Positions 1 through 9,191 of a stretch of 64,000 nt of DNA are shown here, piece after piece. The notes under the pieces are model-generated. The model was not told where the DNA came from, made no database searches, and saw only the letters and a program-made list of their open reading frames with translations. The stretch is from Zophobihabitans entericus. GTDB lineage: Bacteria > Pseudomonadota > Gammaproteobacteria > Enterobacterales > Orbaceae. How positions within the stretch are numbered: position 1 is the stretch's first letter; the number at the start of each line of letters is the position of its first letter. A program made the translations under genes and the position numbers. Location of the stretch: assembly GCF_011745665.1 (NCBI RefSeq), contig NZ_CP050253.1:2269418-2333417 (forward strand), given 5' to 3'.

Positions 1-929
1 GTTCTGATGGTAAGCCTGTTGTGGATATGGAAGCGAATTTACTTGCTCACACCATACTGGGCGCTGTTGTTGCAGAGTTACAAGGCAACTCAGGCTTAGC
101 GGGTGGTGCCGGAGCCCTGACCGGGGAGGCAGCCGCAGCTCTGATTATTAAAGAGTTATATGGTAACAGAGATGTTTCAGATTTAAGTGAAGCTGAAAAG
201 CAGAATATCAGCTCATTAGCACAACTGGCAGCAGGTTTAGCTGCGGCAGCGGGTAGTGGTGGTGATGTGGGGGATATTGGTACCGCTGTTGCTGGGAGTA
301 AGAATGCGACGGAGAATAATTTTCTTGATAAAATAGTACATCCTTCTACCGCCGACAATCTAGGTTCATATGTTCATAACGTACCCGCAATAGAATATAA
401 ATACATAGATAAAAATGGCATTGAACAAGCAGACATTTATATTCCATTAAATAATGAAGATACCATAAAAGGATTAAATGATGCTATAAAAGGTACAGGA
501 ATGCAAAATGGAAGTGATTATGCTTTAAAATGGGGAACTGAAACTCCGGTGATTGCAGCAACTTCTCTGGTTAGTGGTCCAGGAGGTACATATTTAGTTG
601 CTACAGTTGTTGGTGGTGTAACTAATATTGTATATCAAATATCAACTAAACCATTAGATAAATTTGATATTACTGATACAGTTATCTCAACAGCTGTTTC
701 TGCTCTATCAAAAGGAAAGGGTATTTGGGTTTCTACTGGAGTCGGTGGACTTGGTGGTTATGTGAATAGTTCCATAAAGGGTGATAATACAGTTTCAGGA
801 ACATTGAGTGGCGCAGCAAGTTCGGCTGGAGGCAAAGTTATAGGAGATATAACTGGACCAGTTGGAGGTGCAATCACTTCTGAATTTATTAATAATCAAA
901 TACAAGAAGCTCTCAGCCAATATGAATAA
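1..929 (+). CDS. CdiA/hemagglutinin-type contact toxin, C-terminal end (partial)
   Basis: The frame is open to the left edge, so the gene begins outside the window; a GTG at 21 is internal. The first ~100 residues match the pre-toxin region of CdiA-type two-partner-secreted exoproteins: an AH-ILGAVVAELQG stretch, a GALTGE segment, LSEAEKQNISSLAQLAAGLA and then TENN, a variant of the VENN motif that marks the start of the exchangeable toxin tail. The last ~200 residues are the variable tail. It is rich in Gly, Ala, Val and Ser with several hydrophobic stretches and shows no nuclease motif I recognise. Base composition turns clearly AT-richer just after the TENN motif, as expected for a swapped tail. 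Inference: delivered to neighbouring cells on contact, possibly acting at the inner membrane. The family call is firm; the toxin activity is unknown. Confidence 0.82.
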   Translation, partial: SDGKPVVDMEANLLAHTILGAVVAELQGNSGLAGGAGALTGEAAAALIIKELYGNRDVSDLSEAEKQNISSLAQLAAGLAAAAGSGGDVGDIGTAVAGSKNATENNFLDKIVHPSTADNLGSYVHNVPAIEYKYIDKNGIEQADIYIPLNNEDTIKGLNDAIKGTGMQNGSDYALKWGTETPVIAATSLVSGPGGTYLVATVVGGVTNIVYQISTKPLDKFDITDTVISTAVSALSKGKGIWVSTGVGGLGGYVNSSIKGDNTVSGTLSGAASSAGGKVIGDITGPVGGAITSEFINNQIQEALSQYE

Positions 930-938
930 GGAAATTAG

Positions 939-1496
939 ATGATTAGAATTTTTTGTTATTTCTTACTACGTTTCATTATACTTAGCACTATATTTATATT
1001 TAGTGTTTGTGCTGTATGTTTATTTGTTTTAGATATAACTGGATATGTAAATATTAACTGGAGCAATGTTTTCACTTTTCCTAATGTTACAAAACTTTTA
1101 TTTGGTGGCGTAATTACAGGGATAGCTTCATGGGTTATGTTTTTTTATCAATATAAAAAATCAGTTGATAGAGGGAAAAGTAGTTTAGATATATTTTTGC
1201 AAAATGGTTATGAAATAGAGATAAACCAAATCTCTCCATTAATAGAAGTTCCTTTTTATAAGATTAATGGAAAGTTTTTTCATAATTATGCTCCAGAAGC
1301 AAGAGATATTAGTTATTTATTAAGCGGTATAAAGAAAATTGTAAATAAAAGTAGAACACGAAATATTGTTATTAATTTAATGGATTGTTCAATTGATCTT
1401 AATAAAGCAAAAAAACGTATCTTAGATAAGTTTAATGAAAAATTAGATAATATCTTGCTTATTGATGGCTCGGGTAATGTTATAAAGTTAAAATAA
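939..1496 (+). CDS. Putative immunity protein, two-TM membrane protein
   Basis: A 185-residue protein starting 9 bp after the toxin stop, with an AAGGA ribosome site overlapping that stop, so the two genes look co-transcribed. Two hydrophobic segments (about residues 8-33 and 48-70) precede a soluble Lys/Ile/Asn-rich domain of ~110 residues. I recognise no family. The position directly behind a CdiA-type toxin tail is where the cognate immunity gene (CdiI) sits, and membrane-bound immunity proteins are known for CdiA toxins that attack the inner membrane. The very low GC matches the toxin tail rather than the upstream pre-toxin region, which suggests they moved together. The immunity role is inferred from position and topology only. 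Confidence 0.6.
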   Translation: MIRIFCYFLLRFIILSTIFIFSVCAVCLFVLDITGYVNINWSNVFTFPNVTKLLFGGVITGIASWVMFFYQYKKSVDRGKSSLDIFLQNGYEIEINQISPLIEVPFYKINGKFFHNYAPEARDISYLLSGIKKIVNKSRTRNIVINLMDCSIDLNKAKKRILDKFNEKLDNILLIDGSGNVIKLK

Positions 1497-1522
1497 TTAA
1501 ATAAATACAAAGAGAAAAATAA

Positions 1523-2008
1523 ATGTTGTGCCTTAAATGTGAACAAAAAGAAGCGTTAAGATATTCAGAAAAATGTGCAGATTGTGAAAATAAAGATTTA
1601 GGTTTTCTATGGGTGGCTGTAATTGCGCTTGCTATATTAGTTATTTCTATTGTTTTTCAACTAATTCAAACAATTAACCTGAGTGTGATGTTAATGAATT
1701 ATAGCTATTACTATTTATTCATCCCGGTTATTTTTGAATTTGTTGGTTTATCACTTCTTTTGGCTTTAGCTATTTATACATGTAAATTATTTTGGCAGCG
1801 GAACAAGAAACTCCCTCTTATATTTATTATATTAGTCGTCTCTAATTTGATTTTTTACTTACTGGATTTAGCAATTACTTCTTATATTTACGAGATAAAG
1901 ATTGATTCATCACTTCTGCCTTGGTTTATTAAAAGCTTTGCATTTACTATATTTTGGAGTTGCTACTTTTTAATCTCTGAAAAAGCTAAAAAAGTATTTA
2001 TCAATTAA
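1523..2008 (+). CDS. DUF2569-like four-TM membrane protein with N-terminal zinc-ribbon-like cysteines
   Basis: A 161-residue protein 26 bp after the putative immunity gene. It opens with a CLKC...CADC double Cys pair (residues 3-6 and 18-21), a likely small metal-binding knuckle, followed by four hydrophobic helices. The end (WSCYFLISEKAKKVF) resembles the conserved finish of DUF2569 proteins, where an aromatic helix leads into a Ser-Lys/Arg-Val-Lys-x-x-Phe motif. The function of the family is unknown. It could be a second immunity or orphan immunity gene carried with the toxin tail, or an unrelated neighbour. AT-rich like the preceding two genes. Confidence 0.6.
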   Translation: MLCLKCEQKEALRYSEKCADCENKDLGFLWVAVIALAILVISIVFQLIQTINLSVMLMNYSYYYLFIPVIFEFVGLSLLLALAIYTCKLFWQRNKKLPLIFIILVVSNLIFYLLDLAITSYIYEIKIDSSLLPWFIKSFAFTIFWSCYFLISEKAKKVFIN

Positions 2009-2031
2009 CTGAGTCCTTCATTCAGCTACAA

Positions 2032-2061
2032 ATAGAATAGCTCTTAAAAGAGTTATTCTAT
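2032..2061. terminator. Hairpin after the toxin-immunity cluster
   Basis: A 14-bp inverted repeat (ATAGAATAGCTCTT and its near-perfect complement, one G/T pair) with a 2-base loop, 24 bp after the DUF2569 gene. There is no T run behind it, so it is either a weak terminator or an mRNA 3' stabiliser. The rest of 2062-2254 shows nothing else I can name. Confidence 0.5.
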
Positions 2062-2254
2062 GAAGTGTGACCCAAACACTACCACCTCGTAAACTTTCCA
2101 ATCATATCTGGGCTAATGCATAAATCTTTTTTTCTCAAAAGAGATTATGCTTAATTGCCCCATTTTTTACAGAGCTCCAGACAATACAGAAACAAACTCA
2201 TAAGTATTCTTTTGTAAAAATAAACGAAATCACCCAAGTTATAGGATTATTACT

Positions 2255-3000
2255 ATGAATAAGAAAGTGTCGTTGGTTACAGGGGGTAGTAAAGGTATTG
2301 GTTTTGCTGCTGCAAAAGCATTGCATGATTTAGGTCATGTGGTGATTATCGCAGCCAGAAATGAAGAACAATTAAATCAGGCTGTGGCTTCTTTTCAGTC
2401 CGAAAATGTACGCGGGATTCAGGAGGATGTCTCAAATCCGGATTCAGTAAAGGCGCTATTTAATCAAATTAAACAAGATTATGGTCGCTTAGATTTACTC
2501 TTTAATAATGCGGGTAATAATAGCCCAGTAACAACGATTGAAGACATTCCGTTTGAAGAGTGGAAGCGGGTATTTGATGTTAATATCCATGCCACATTCT
2601 TATGTGCGCAAGAAGCGATTAAAATCATGAAGAATCAAACACCAATGGGCGGTCGTATCATTAAAATGGTTCGATTTCAGCTAAAACACCAAGACTCTTT
2701 ACTGCCGCGTATACCGCGTCAAAATATGCGGTTACCGGGCTAACCAAATCTATTTCGCTTGATTGTCGTAAGTTTAATATTGCCTGTAGTCAGATTAATA
2801 TTGGTAATGCTGAAACAACAATGTCCAATAGAATGCGCAAGGGTGTCTATCAGGCGGATGGAACGATCCAGTCAGAAGCAATGATGAATGTTGAAGATGT
2901 TGGTGCAGCTATTGCCATGATGGCGTCATTACCAAATTCAACCAATGTGCTTGATTTAACCATTATGGCTAATGAGATGCCGTTTGTCGGGCGAGGATAG
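2255..3000 (+). pseudogene. Short-chain dehydrogenase/reductase, broken by a one-base deletion
   Basis: The first frame (2255-2743) encodes an SDR Rossmann fold: TGGSKGIG cofactor loop, NNAG motif, then a sudden nonsense tail after GGRII. The missing half continues in the next frame from about 2667, reading SISAK, then YTASK (the catalytic YxxxK), TKSISLD and ending at TAG 2998-3000. The jump falls in an AAAA run at 2663-2666, where one base appears to be lost (GGRIINNGSIS expected). Restored length would be about 248 residues, normal for the family. Substrate unknown. Either a real recent inactivation or an assembly error in a homopolymer; the intact downstream half argues that decay, if real, is recent. 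Confidence 0.85.
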
Positions 3001-3027
3001 TTATTGTAAATTTGAGTTGTTATATAA

Positions 3028-3055
3028 AAATATTGCGAGTTACCTCGCAATATTT
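3028..3055. terminator. Bidirectional terminator between SDR pseudogene and rarD
   Basis: A perfect 12-bp inverted repeat (AAATATTGCGAG / CTCGCAATATTT) with a TTAC loop, flanked by A and T runs. It sits between two convergent genes and can serve both. Confidence 0.8.
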
Positions 3056-3064
3056 CATTTAAGA

Positions 3065-3961
3065 TTATTTATCCTTCATCAGAAAACTATATCTTTTACG
3101 CATGATATAAGAATCAAGACTAAAGAACACCAGCGCTACCCAAATAAAGCCAAAGGTTAACATGGTGTAAAAATTTAGCGCTTCACCAAAATAGAAAACC
3201 GCCAGTAAAAATACCAGAGTTGGCGAGATATATTGTAAGAAGCCAATAGTTGAATATGGCAGGTTTTTAGCGGCAATATTAAACAGAATTAACGGAATTA
3301 ACGTTAAAGGGCCTGCAAAAATCGCCAGCCACCATAAGTTACTATGCCAAAACTCACTTTGTAGAGTAACAGCTGACGGATGCAGCCAGAGCCAACATAA
3401 GGCAATAGGGACTAGTACCCAGGTTTCTACACACATTCCCGGTAATACTTTAATGGGTACGATTTTGCGTACTAAACCATAAATGGCAAAAGATAATCCT
3501 AAAAGCAGAGAAATCCATGGCAGTTTACCAAGCAAAATAATCTGAATCATTACACCAATAAGAGCCAGACCGATAGCAATCCACTGGAACAGGCGAAGTC
3601 TCTCTTTTAATACCACCATACCAAGGAACACTGAAAGTAATGGGTTGATATAGTAGCCAAGACTGGTTTCCAGCATATAGCCGCTATTAATTGCCCAGAC
3701 ATACAATAACCAGTTACCGGACAGCATCACACCAGTACAAATTAAAATTAACAGATATTTTGGCTTCTCAAGTAGGGGTTTCCACCACTGTTTTTGCTTG
3801 ATAAAAGCCAGCAGAATCATACAACCAACTGCGGACCAGATAATTCGGTGGATTATAATCTCGCTCGCGGGTAAAGACTGAATACTTTTAAAGTAAAGCG
3901 GTGACAGCCCCCAAATAAAATAAGCGAGCATGGCGAGTAAACAAGCATTGAGTTTAGACAT
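3065..3961 (-). CDS. rarD: RarD, EamA-family drug/metabolite transporter
   Basis: A 298-residue inner-membrane protein with about ten hydrophobic helices, matching the ~296-residue length of RarD. The start, YFIWGLSPLYFKS with a following HRIIWS, is the RarD signature, and the second EamA repeat holds the YISPTLVFLLAVFYFGE segment. RarD is a putative permease first linked to chloramphenicol sensitivity; its natural substrate is not settled. It is transcribed alone, ending against the terminator at 3028-3055. Confidence 0.9.
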   Translation of the reverse strand: MSKLNACLLAMLAYFIWGLSPLYFKSIQSLPASEIIIHRIIWSAVGCMILLAFIKQKQWWKPLLEKPKYLLILICTGVMLSGNWLLYVWAINSGYMLETSLGYYINPLLSVFLGMVVLKERLRLFQWIAIGLALIGVMIQIILLGKLPWISLLLGLSFAIYGLVRKIVPIKVLPGMCVETWVLVPIALCWLWLHPSAVTLQSEFWHSNLWWLAIFAGPLTLIPLILFNIAAKNLPYSTIGFLQYISPTLVFLLAVFYFGEALNFYTMLTFGFIWVALVFFSLDSYIMRKRYSFLMKDK

Positions 3962-4116
3962 GATGGTACATTCTATCTATATGAGAAATAACAAAAGATT
4001 GTAACGCGTTTATTTTGTGAATGCTATCAGGGGAGGAAAATAAAGTATAACTTCTCTATACCGCCATTTTATCGCCACAATATTTTGATAAATAGAGTAT
4101 AGATAAAGTAATGAAG

Positions 4117-4192
4117 TGGTGGGCTGTGGGGGGATCGAACCCACGACCAATTGATTAAGAGTCAACTGCTCTACCGACTGAGCTAACAGCCC
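4117..4192 (-). tRNA. tRNA-Lys, anticodon CTT
   Basis: A complete 76-base cloverleaf on the minus strand. The acceptor stem GGGCTGT/ACAGCCC is perfect, the CCA end is encoded (4117-4119), and the anticodon loop CTCTTAA gives CTT, reading AAG lysine codons. The T loop is TTCGATC. The T stem has one mismatch (T50 against C64), unusual but tolerable. No other RNA gene is adjacent. Confidence 0.93.
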
Positions 4193-4369
4193 ACATGTCA
4201 AGATCTTACACCCAGAATAATCAACAAACAATATCTAAGTCTGGATTAATTTTAGATTATTCATCTGGTGAGATGAGTAATGAACTGAGAATATTTAAAA
4301 TAATAACAGGCAGAACTGTAAATAAATCAATAAGTTAAATTTCATAACTCATTGATTAATAAGCAGAAA

Positions 4370-5278
4370 TTATTCTACACTCTTAGGTTTAGCAAAGTAA
4401 TCCAAAATATACTCAAATACATACTGATGTACCCGATCATAACGGGGCTTTTTAGGCCGACATAACAACACACGCCAGTAAATGGGATCATTAAATCGTT
4501 TTTCAATAATATTCTTATCCAGATGAAAGTCATGTACGGGTGAGGGCAAGACAGTTATAAAGTCTGAGTTTCTGGCAATTAACATTAAAAAGTCCCAGGA
4601 TGATGACATGGTACATTTTTTAGGTTTAACCGAGTACTCGGTAAATTTCTTTTGCAGTTTATGGTGAATGATAAAACTGGGATCTAAAATTGCCATCATT
4701 TGATTATTCAGATCTGACCATTCCAGTTGTTCTTTTGTTGCCAGTGGGTTGTTGTGATTAAAAAAGGCTGTCAGCTCATCTTGCTTGAGTAAATGCTGGT
4801 CGATAATCTCCGGATTGATATTGGTTGGGTCGAGTAAAATAGCAAAATCCAGTTCATCCACCATAAACATTTTACTGAGTTCATAAGCGCCTTTTTCAAT
4901 AATCTCAAACTCAATATTGGGATTATTAATGACCAGCTGCGCAATTACATCAGCAAATACCACGCCTAAAATAAGCGGAGGGATACCAATCCTGACTTTG
5001 CCTTTCATCTGGGTGGAGTCTTCCCGGATAGAAGTCAGCATCATGTTATATTGGTTTAAAATCGCTTTAGCATTGTCATAAAAGATCTCGCCCGTTGGCG
5101 TCAGACCTTGTAAACGTCCTTTATAACGTTCAAACAGGTAGATATTCTCATTTTCTTCAAACGCTTTAATAAACTGACTAAGTGCCGGCTGAGAGATATA
5201 GAGTCTTTTAGCGGCTAACGATAAATTAAAGTCAGATTTCACCACTTCTACAAAATATTCAAGCTGTCTGATATCCAT
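4370..5278 (-). CDS. LysR-family transcriptional regulator next to the ato operon
   Basis: A 302-residue protein with the classic N-terminal winged helix (MDIRQLEYFVEVVKS, then LSLAAKRLYISQPALSQFIKAFEE) and a periplasmic-binding-like effector domain. It is divergent from atoB with a 222-bp shared intergenic region, the usual arrangement for a LysR protein controlling the neighbouring operon. Inferred role: effector-dependent control of the atoBDA genes, in place of the AtoSC system used in E. coli. The ligand cannot be read from the sequence. Confidence 0.88.
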   Translation of the reverse strand: MDIRQLEYFVEVVKSDFNLSLAAKRLYISQPALSQFIKAFEENENIYLFERYKGRLQGLTPTGEIFYDNAKAILNQYNMMLTSIREDSTQMKGKVRIGIPPLILGVVFADVIAQLVINNPNIEFEIIEKGAYELSKMFMVDELDFAILLDPTNINPEIIDQHLLKQDELTAFFNHNNPLATKEQLEWSDLNNQMMAILDPSFIIHHKLQKKFTEYSVKPKKCTMSSSWDFLMLIARNSDFITVLPSPVHDFHLDKNIIEKRFNDPIYWRVLLCRPKKPRYDRVHQYVFEYILDYFAKPKSVE

Positions 5279-5388
5279 AAGTACTACCTATGATTTTTAG
5301 AGAAAAACGGTTAACTATAAAATATTTTTTGTTGTTAAAACAAAACCTATGTTTGCAGTAATTCAAGTGAATTCTAGCATACATTAAT

Positions 5389-5407
5389 CTATAAGTTAAA
5401 TTTATAG
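5389..5407. promoter_or_regulatory. Dyad in the LysR/atoB intergenic region, candidate operator
   Basis: CTATAA-GTTAAA-TTTATAG forms an AT-rich inverted repeat about 95 bp upstream of atoB. LysR proteins bind partly palindromic T-N11-A sites in such positions. The match is short and AT-rich, so this is only a candidate. Confidence 0.35.
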
Positions 5408-5500
5408 CAGCTATAAAAAACAAGACTTAGACAAGAGCGCCTGTGCCATTTAGCATCATCAACAATTCTATTAGTTAGATCATGTTAAGAGGATACAGAT

Positions 5501-6679
5501 ATGAGAGAAGTTGTCATCGTTTCGGCAGTCAGAACAGCAATAGGTAGTTTTGGTGGGGTATTTAAAGATGTCACCGTGGTTGAACTGGGTGTGACTGCAG
5601 TGAAAGAAGCGATCAAACGTATTGGGCTGGATATTACACAAATCGATGAAGTGATTTTAGGTAATGTATTACAAGCAGGTCTTGGCCAAAACGTGGCAAG
5701 ACAGATTTCAATTAAAGCAGGGATCCCTGATACAGTACCAAGTTTTACCGTGAATCAAGTGTGTGGTTCTGGTCTTAAAACGGTTGAACTGGCAGCGCAA
5801 GCAATTGCACTTGGTAATGCTGATGTTGTGATTGCCGGTGGTGCTGAAAGCATGAGCCAGTCTGCTTATGTTTTGCCTAAAGCACGCTTTGGTATCCGTA
5901 TGGGTAATTCTGAAATCATTGATAGCATGATTGTTGATGGCTTAACTGATGCGTTTAATCACTATCATATGGGTGTAACGGCGGAGAATATAGCACAAAA
6001 ATATGGTATCTCCCGTGAAGAGCAAGACAAGCTCGCTTTAGCCAGCCAAAATAAAGCTGAAGTTGCAATGAATGCGGGTCGTTTTAAAGATGAAATCGTG
6101 CCAGTAGTGATTCCAAGCCGTAAAGGTGAGCCAACCATTATCGATACTGACGAGCATCCAAAAGCAGGCATGACGCTGGATAAATTAGCTAAATTAAGAC
6201 CCGCTTTTAATAAAGAAGGTTCTGTGACAGCGGGTAATGCATCAGGTATTAATGATGGTGCGGCAATTCTGATTTTAATGAGTAAAGAAAAGGCCCAGCA
6301 ACTTGGTTTAACACCACTGGCTACTATTAAAAGCAGCGCGACAGCTGGCGTAGCACCAGAAATCATGGGAACAGGCCCAATTCCAGCAACTCAAAAAGCA
6401 CTGAAAAAAGCAGGTATGACAATTAACGATCTGGATTTAATTGAAGCGAACGAAGCCTTTGCTGTACAGGCGCTAGCTGTACAAAAAGATCTGCACATTC
6501 CAGATGAAAAACTCAATGTTAATGGTGGTGCGATTGCACTTGGTCACCCAATTGGTGCCAGTGGTGCGCGTGTTTTGGTTTCTTTAGTTCATGAAATGCA
6601 AAAACGTAAGGCAAAATCAGGACTTGCCACACTTTGTATTGGTGGTGGGCAGGGTATTGCGATGATCATTACCAGATAA
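5501..6679 (+). CDS. atoB: Acetyl-CoA C-acetyltransferase (thiolase)
   Basis: A 392-residue biosynthetic/degradative thiolase. The acyl-accepting cysteine is in [10 protein letters not shown] (about residue 88), the histidine in [17 protein letters not shown] and the second catalytic cysteine in CIGGGQG near the C-terminus. It interconverts two acetyl-CoA with acetoacetyl-CoA in the cytoplasm. An AGAGGA ribosome site precedes ATG 5501. It is the first gene of an operon with atoD and atoA (14-bp gap), so together the products can activate acetoacetate or short-chain acids by CoA transfer and cleave acetoacetyl-CoA. No atoE permease gene is adjacent. Confidence 0.93.
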   Translation: MREVVIVSAVRTAIGSFGGVFKDVTVVELGVTAVKEAIKRIGLDITQIDEVILGNVLQAGLGQNVARQISIKAGIPDTVPSFTVNQVCGSGLKTVELAAQAIALGNADVVIAGGAESMSQSAYVLPKARFGIRMGNSEIIDSMIVDGLTDAFNHYHMGVTAENIAQKYGISREEQDKLALASQNKAEVAMNAGRFKDEIVPVVIPSRKGEPTIIDTDEHPKAGMTLDKLAKLRPAFNKEGSVTAGNASGINDGAAILILMSKEKAQQLGLTPLATIKSSATAGVAPEIMGTGPIPATQKALKKAGMTINDLDLIEANEAFAVQALAVQKDLHIPDEKLNVNGGAIALGHPIGASGARVLVSLVHEMQKRKAKSGLATLCIGGGQGIAMIITR

Positions 6680-6692
6680 TAAGGGGACGAAG

Positions 6693-7349
6693 ATGAATAA
6701 ATTAGTCAGTATTGAACAAGCCTTAGATGGTATTAAAGATGGTGCAGTCATTATGGTTGGCGGTTTTATGGCTAATGGTACACCAGAAAAGTTAGTTGAT
6801 TACCTCTGTGCTAAAGGGATTAAGAACCTGACCCTTATCTGTAATGATACTGGTTTACCAGGTAAAGGCACCGGTAAGATGGTTGAAAAGAAACAATTTA
6901 GTAAAATTATCGCTTCACACGTTGGTTTAAATAAAGAAACTGGCCGTCAAATGAGTGCAGGTGAAACCGAAGTACAACTTATTCCACAAGGTACACTGGC
7001 TGAGCAGATTCGTTGTGGTGGTTATGGACTGGGTGGATTTTTAACACCAACTGGTATGGGAACCTTAATTGAAGAAGGTAAACAAAAGATTGAAGTGAAC
7101 GGTAAACAATACCTGTTGGAACTGCCAATCAGAGCTGACTTTGCTTTACTCTTTGCTTCTAAAGTCGATAAAGCCGGCAATATGATCTATAAAGGCTCAA
7201 TGAATAACTTTAATAATGTTATGGCATCTGCTGCTGATGTAACGATTGTAGAAGCGGGTGAGGTGGTAGAAATTGGTGCACTGGATCCAAATCAGGTGAT
7301 GACTCCGGGCGTGTTCGTTAATTATGTGGTTGATGGAGGAAAATGCTAA
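6693..7349 (+). CDS. atoD: Acetate/acetoacetate CoA-transferase, alpha subunit
   Basis: A 218-residue CoA-transferase subunit A. The N-terminal VMVGGFMANGTPEKLVDYL segment and the GGFLTPTGMGTLIEEGK stretch are typical of the AtoD/ScoA family. It pairs with the beta subunit encoded next to move CoA between acetate/acetyl-CoA and acetoacetate or short-chain fatty acids. Its TAA stop overlaps the next start as TAATG, so the two subunits are probably translationally coupled and made in equal amounts. Confidence 0.93.
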   Translation: MNKLVSIEQALDGIKDGAVIMVGGFMANGTPEKLVDYLCAKGIKNLTLICNDTGLPGKGTGKMVEKKQFSKIIASHVGLNKETGRQMSAGETEVQLIPQGTLAEQIRCGGYGLGGFLTPTGMGTLIEEGKQKIEVNGKQYLLELPIRADFALLFASKVDKAGNMIYKGSMNNFNNVMASAADVTIVEAGEVVEIGALDPNQVMTPGVFVNYVVDGGKC

Positions 7350-7990
7350 TGATGGATAAAGAGCAAATGCAAAACTATATTGCTAAACGCGTAGCGCAGG
7401 AACTTCGTGATGGCAATATCGTTAACTTAGGGATTGGACTCCCAACGCGAGTAGTTAATTTTATTCCTGAAAATATTCATATTACATTGCAGTCAGAAAA
7501 TGGTTTCACCGGACTTGGCCCGACCCCTTCTGATGATCAACTGGATGAGACAATTGTTAATGCCGGCGGGCAAATTGTCTCAATTCAACCGGGCGGCTGC
7601 TTTTTTGATAGTGCGACATCCTTTGGGATCATTCGTGGTGGTCATGTTGATGCGACCGTTCTTGGCGCATTACAGGTTGATGAGAAAGGTAATATTGCTA
7701 ACTACATGATTCCGGGCAAAATGGTACCAGGCATGGGGGGAGCGATGGATCTGATTACGGGCGCTAAAAGAGTGATTGTGGCTATGGAGCATACCTCTAA
7801 AGGTGCACTAAAAATCCTAAAATCCTGCTCTTTACCTTTAACTGCTGTGAATGCGGTTGATTTAATTGTTACTGAAATGGGAGTGATTAAAGTTACTGAT
7901 AAAGGATTAGTGCTGACTGAACTTAATCCAGATTACACCGTTGAAGAAGTCATTGCCGCAACAGAGGCTCATTTAGAAATTGCAATTTAG
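7349..7990 (+). CDS. atoA: Acetate/acetoacetate CoA-transferase, beta subunit
   Basis: A subunit B of about 213 residues. The catalytic glutamate lies in LQSENG (residue ~50), which forms the glutamyl-CoA thioester, and the GGHVDATVLGALQVDEKGNIANYMIPGK stretch is diagnostic. An upstream ATG at 7343 is in frame, but the GGAGG at 7335-7339 is only three bases from it, whereas it is nine from ATG 7349, which also overlaps the atoD stop. 7349 is therefore preferred. The operon ends at the hairpin 8032-8059. Confidence 0.92.
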   Translation: MMDKEQMQNYIAKRVAQELRDGNIVNLGIGLPTRVVNFIPENIHITLQSENGFTGLGPTPSDDQLDETIVNAGGQIVSIQPGGCFFDSATSFGIIRGGHVDATVLGALQVDEKGNIANYMIPGKMVPGMGGAMDLITGAKRVIVAMEHTSKGALKILKSCSLPLTAVNAVDLIVTEMGVIKVTDKGLVLTELNPDYTVEEVIAATEAHLEIAI

Positions 7991-8031
7991 CGATATATAA
8001 CTAGCTTATACTTTTTAAATCTTGCCTCTTT

Positions 8032-8059
8032 CAGAAACTAGTCTTTTGACTAGTTTCTG
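8032..8059. terminator. Terminator between atoA and deoR-type gene
   Basis: A perfect 12-bp stem (CAGAAACTAGTC / GACTAGTTTCTG) with a TTTT loop and a short T run behind it, 41 bp after atoA. It lies between convergent genes. Confidence 0.8.
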
Positions 8060-8106
8060 CTTTTGGGAGATTACATTTATAATATTATGATTAACAATTG
8101 GGTATT

Positions 8107-8865
8107 TTATTTAGCAATGATTAACTGAATGTGGTGTTCTTCAAAATAATTAACATACTCATCACTTGGTAAAGAAGAAGTGATCACACCGGCAAGATCA
8201 TCAATATGTGCATAAGTTAATAATGAATCGCGTCCAAATTTTGACTCATCGGCAAGTAGAAATACCTTACGAGAACGCTGTACAATTGCACTCTTTAATT
8301 CATGTTCCTGCACATCATAATTGGTCAAACCATTCTCAATTGAGAGCCCGGATGATGCCATAAAAGCTTTATTAATATTGTATTTATTTAAGACAACACT
8401 CAAACTACCGTCCCCGGTAAAAGAACGGGTTTTACGCCTAAAAATATTACCAATGACAACCAGATTAACGTTATCAAAATCAACAATACTCTCAATAATA
8501 TCAAAGCTATTTGTAAGTACCGTAAAGTTAAAATCGCGAGGAAAGTATTTAACAATATTTTTCGTTGTCGTTCCTGCATCAATAAATATAAGTTCATTGG
8601 GTTGAATCAGTGTTGCTGCACTACGGACAATGCTGTCTTTAGCTTGTGGATTGATATTACCTCGAGTATCTGAACCGGGTAACTTTTGGTGCAATGTTGC
8701 AACTCCACCATAAACTTTTTGAATCGCACCTTGTTGTTCCAGAATATTAATATCTCGTCGGATTGTATTTTTAGACATATTGAATTTTTCACATAAACTT
8801 TCAATAGAAACAAGCTCGTAAGTATCAATATATTTTTTAATTTCCTGAATTCTTTTCTCTTTCAT
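8107..8865 (-). CDS. DeoR/GlpR-family transcriptional regulator
   Basis: A 252-residue regulator. The N-terminal DeoR helix-turn-helix is clear (LCEKFNMSKNTIRRDINILEQQGAIQKVYGGV, residues ~23-56), followed by a sugar-phosphate-sensor domain with FIDAGTTT, the usual phosphate-binding motif near residue 95. Such proteins generally repress sugar or polyol genes and respond to phosphorylated sugars. No sugar catabolic gene is adjacent, so the target is unknown. The region 8866-9191 upstream is AT-rich and shows no recognisable feature. Confidence 0.87.
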   Translation of the reverse strand: MKEKRIQEIKKYIDTYELVSIESLCEKFNMSKNTIRRDINILEQQGAIQKVYGGVATLHQKLPGSDTRGNINPQAKDSIVRSAATLIQPNELIFIDAGTTTKNIVKYFPRDFNFTVLTNSFDIIESIVDFDNVNLVVIGNIFRRKTRSFTGDGSLSVVLNKYNINKAFMASSGLSIENGLTNYDVQEHELKSAIVQRSRKVFLLADESKFGRDSLLTYAHIDDLAGVITSSLPSDEYVNYFEEHHIQLIIAK

Positions 8866-9191
8866 TGCCAGATTCTCTAAAATAGTTATTTAGTGTTTAA
8901 TAAATAGAAAGTAATGAAATGGATATTTCCTGGTACAGATAGTCATAACAAAGTACTGGTGGATGGAAATTATAACTGATACAAAAATTATTGTCACATA
9001 AGTCACCATGTAAATTCAGAATATAACCAAAATATAATTAAGATTTGATCGTAAATGAGTTTGTTGATAAGGTTTAATGCATTGATTATTAATGAATTAA
9101 TTTTATTTTTGCAGATTTAAGACATTATTGGGTTTTTTATACACCTCTGAGGGTGATAAAATGGATCGTCATTCACTTAATGGGTTTTGTT

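Noticed and set aside
4010-4231. 73-codon minus-strand frame
   Set aside because: It lies over the tRNA-Lys gene and encodes no recognisable protein.
5965-6366. 133-codon minus-strand frame inside atoB
   Set aside because: Shadow of a well-supported thiolase gene.
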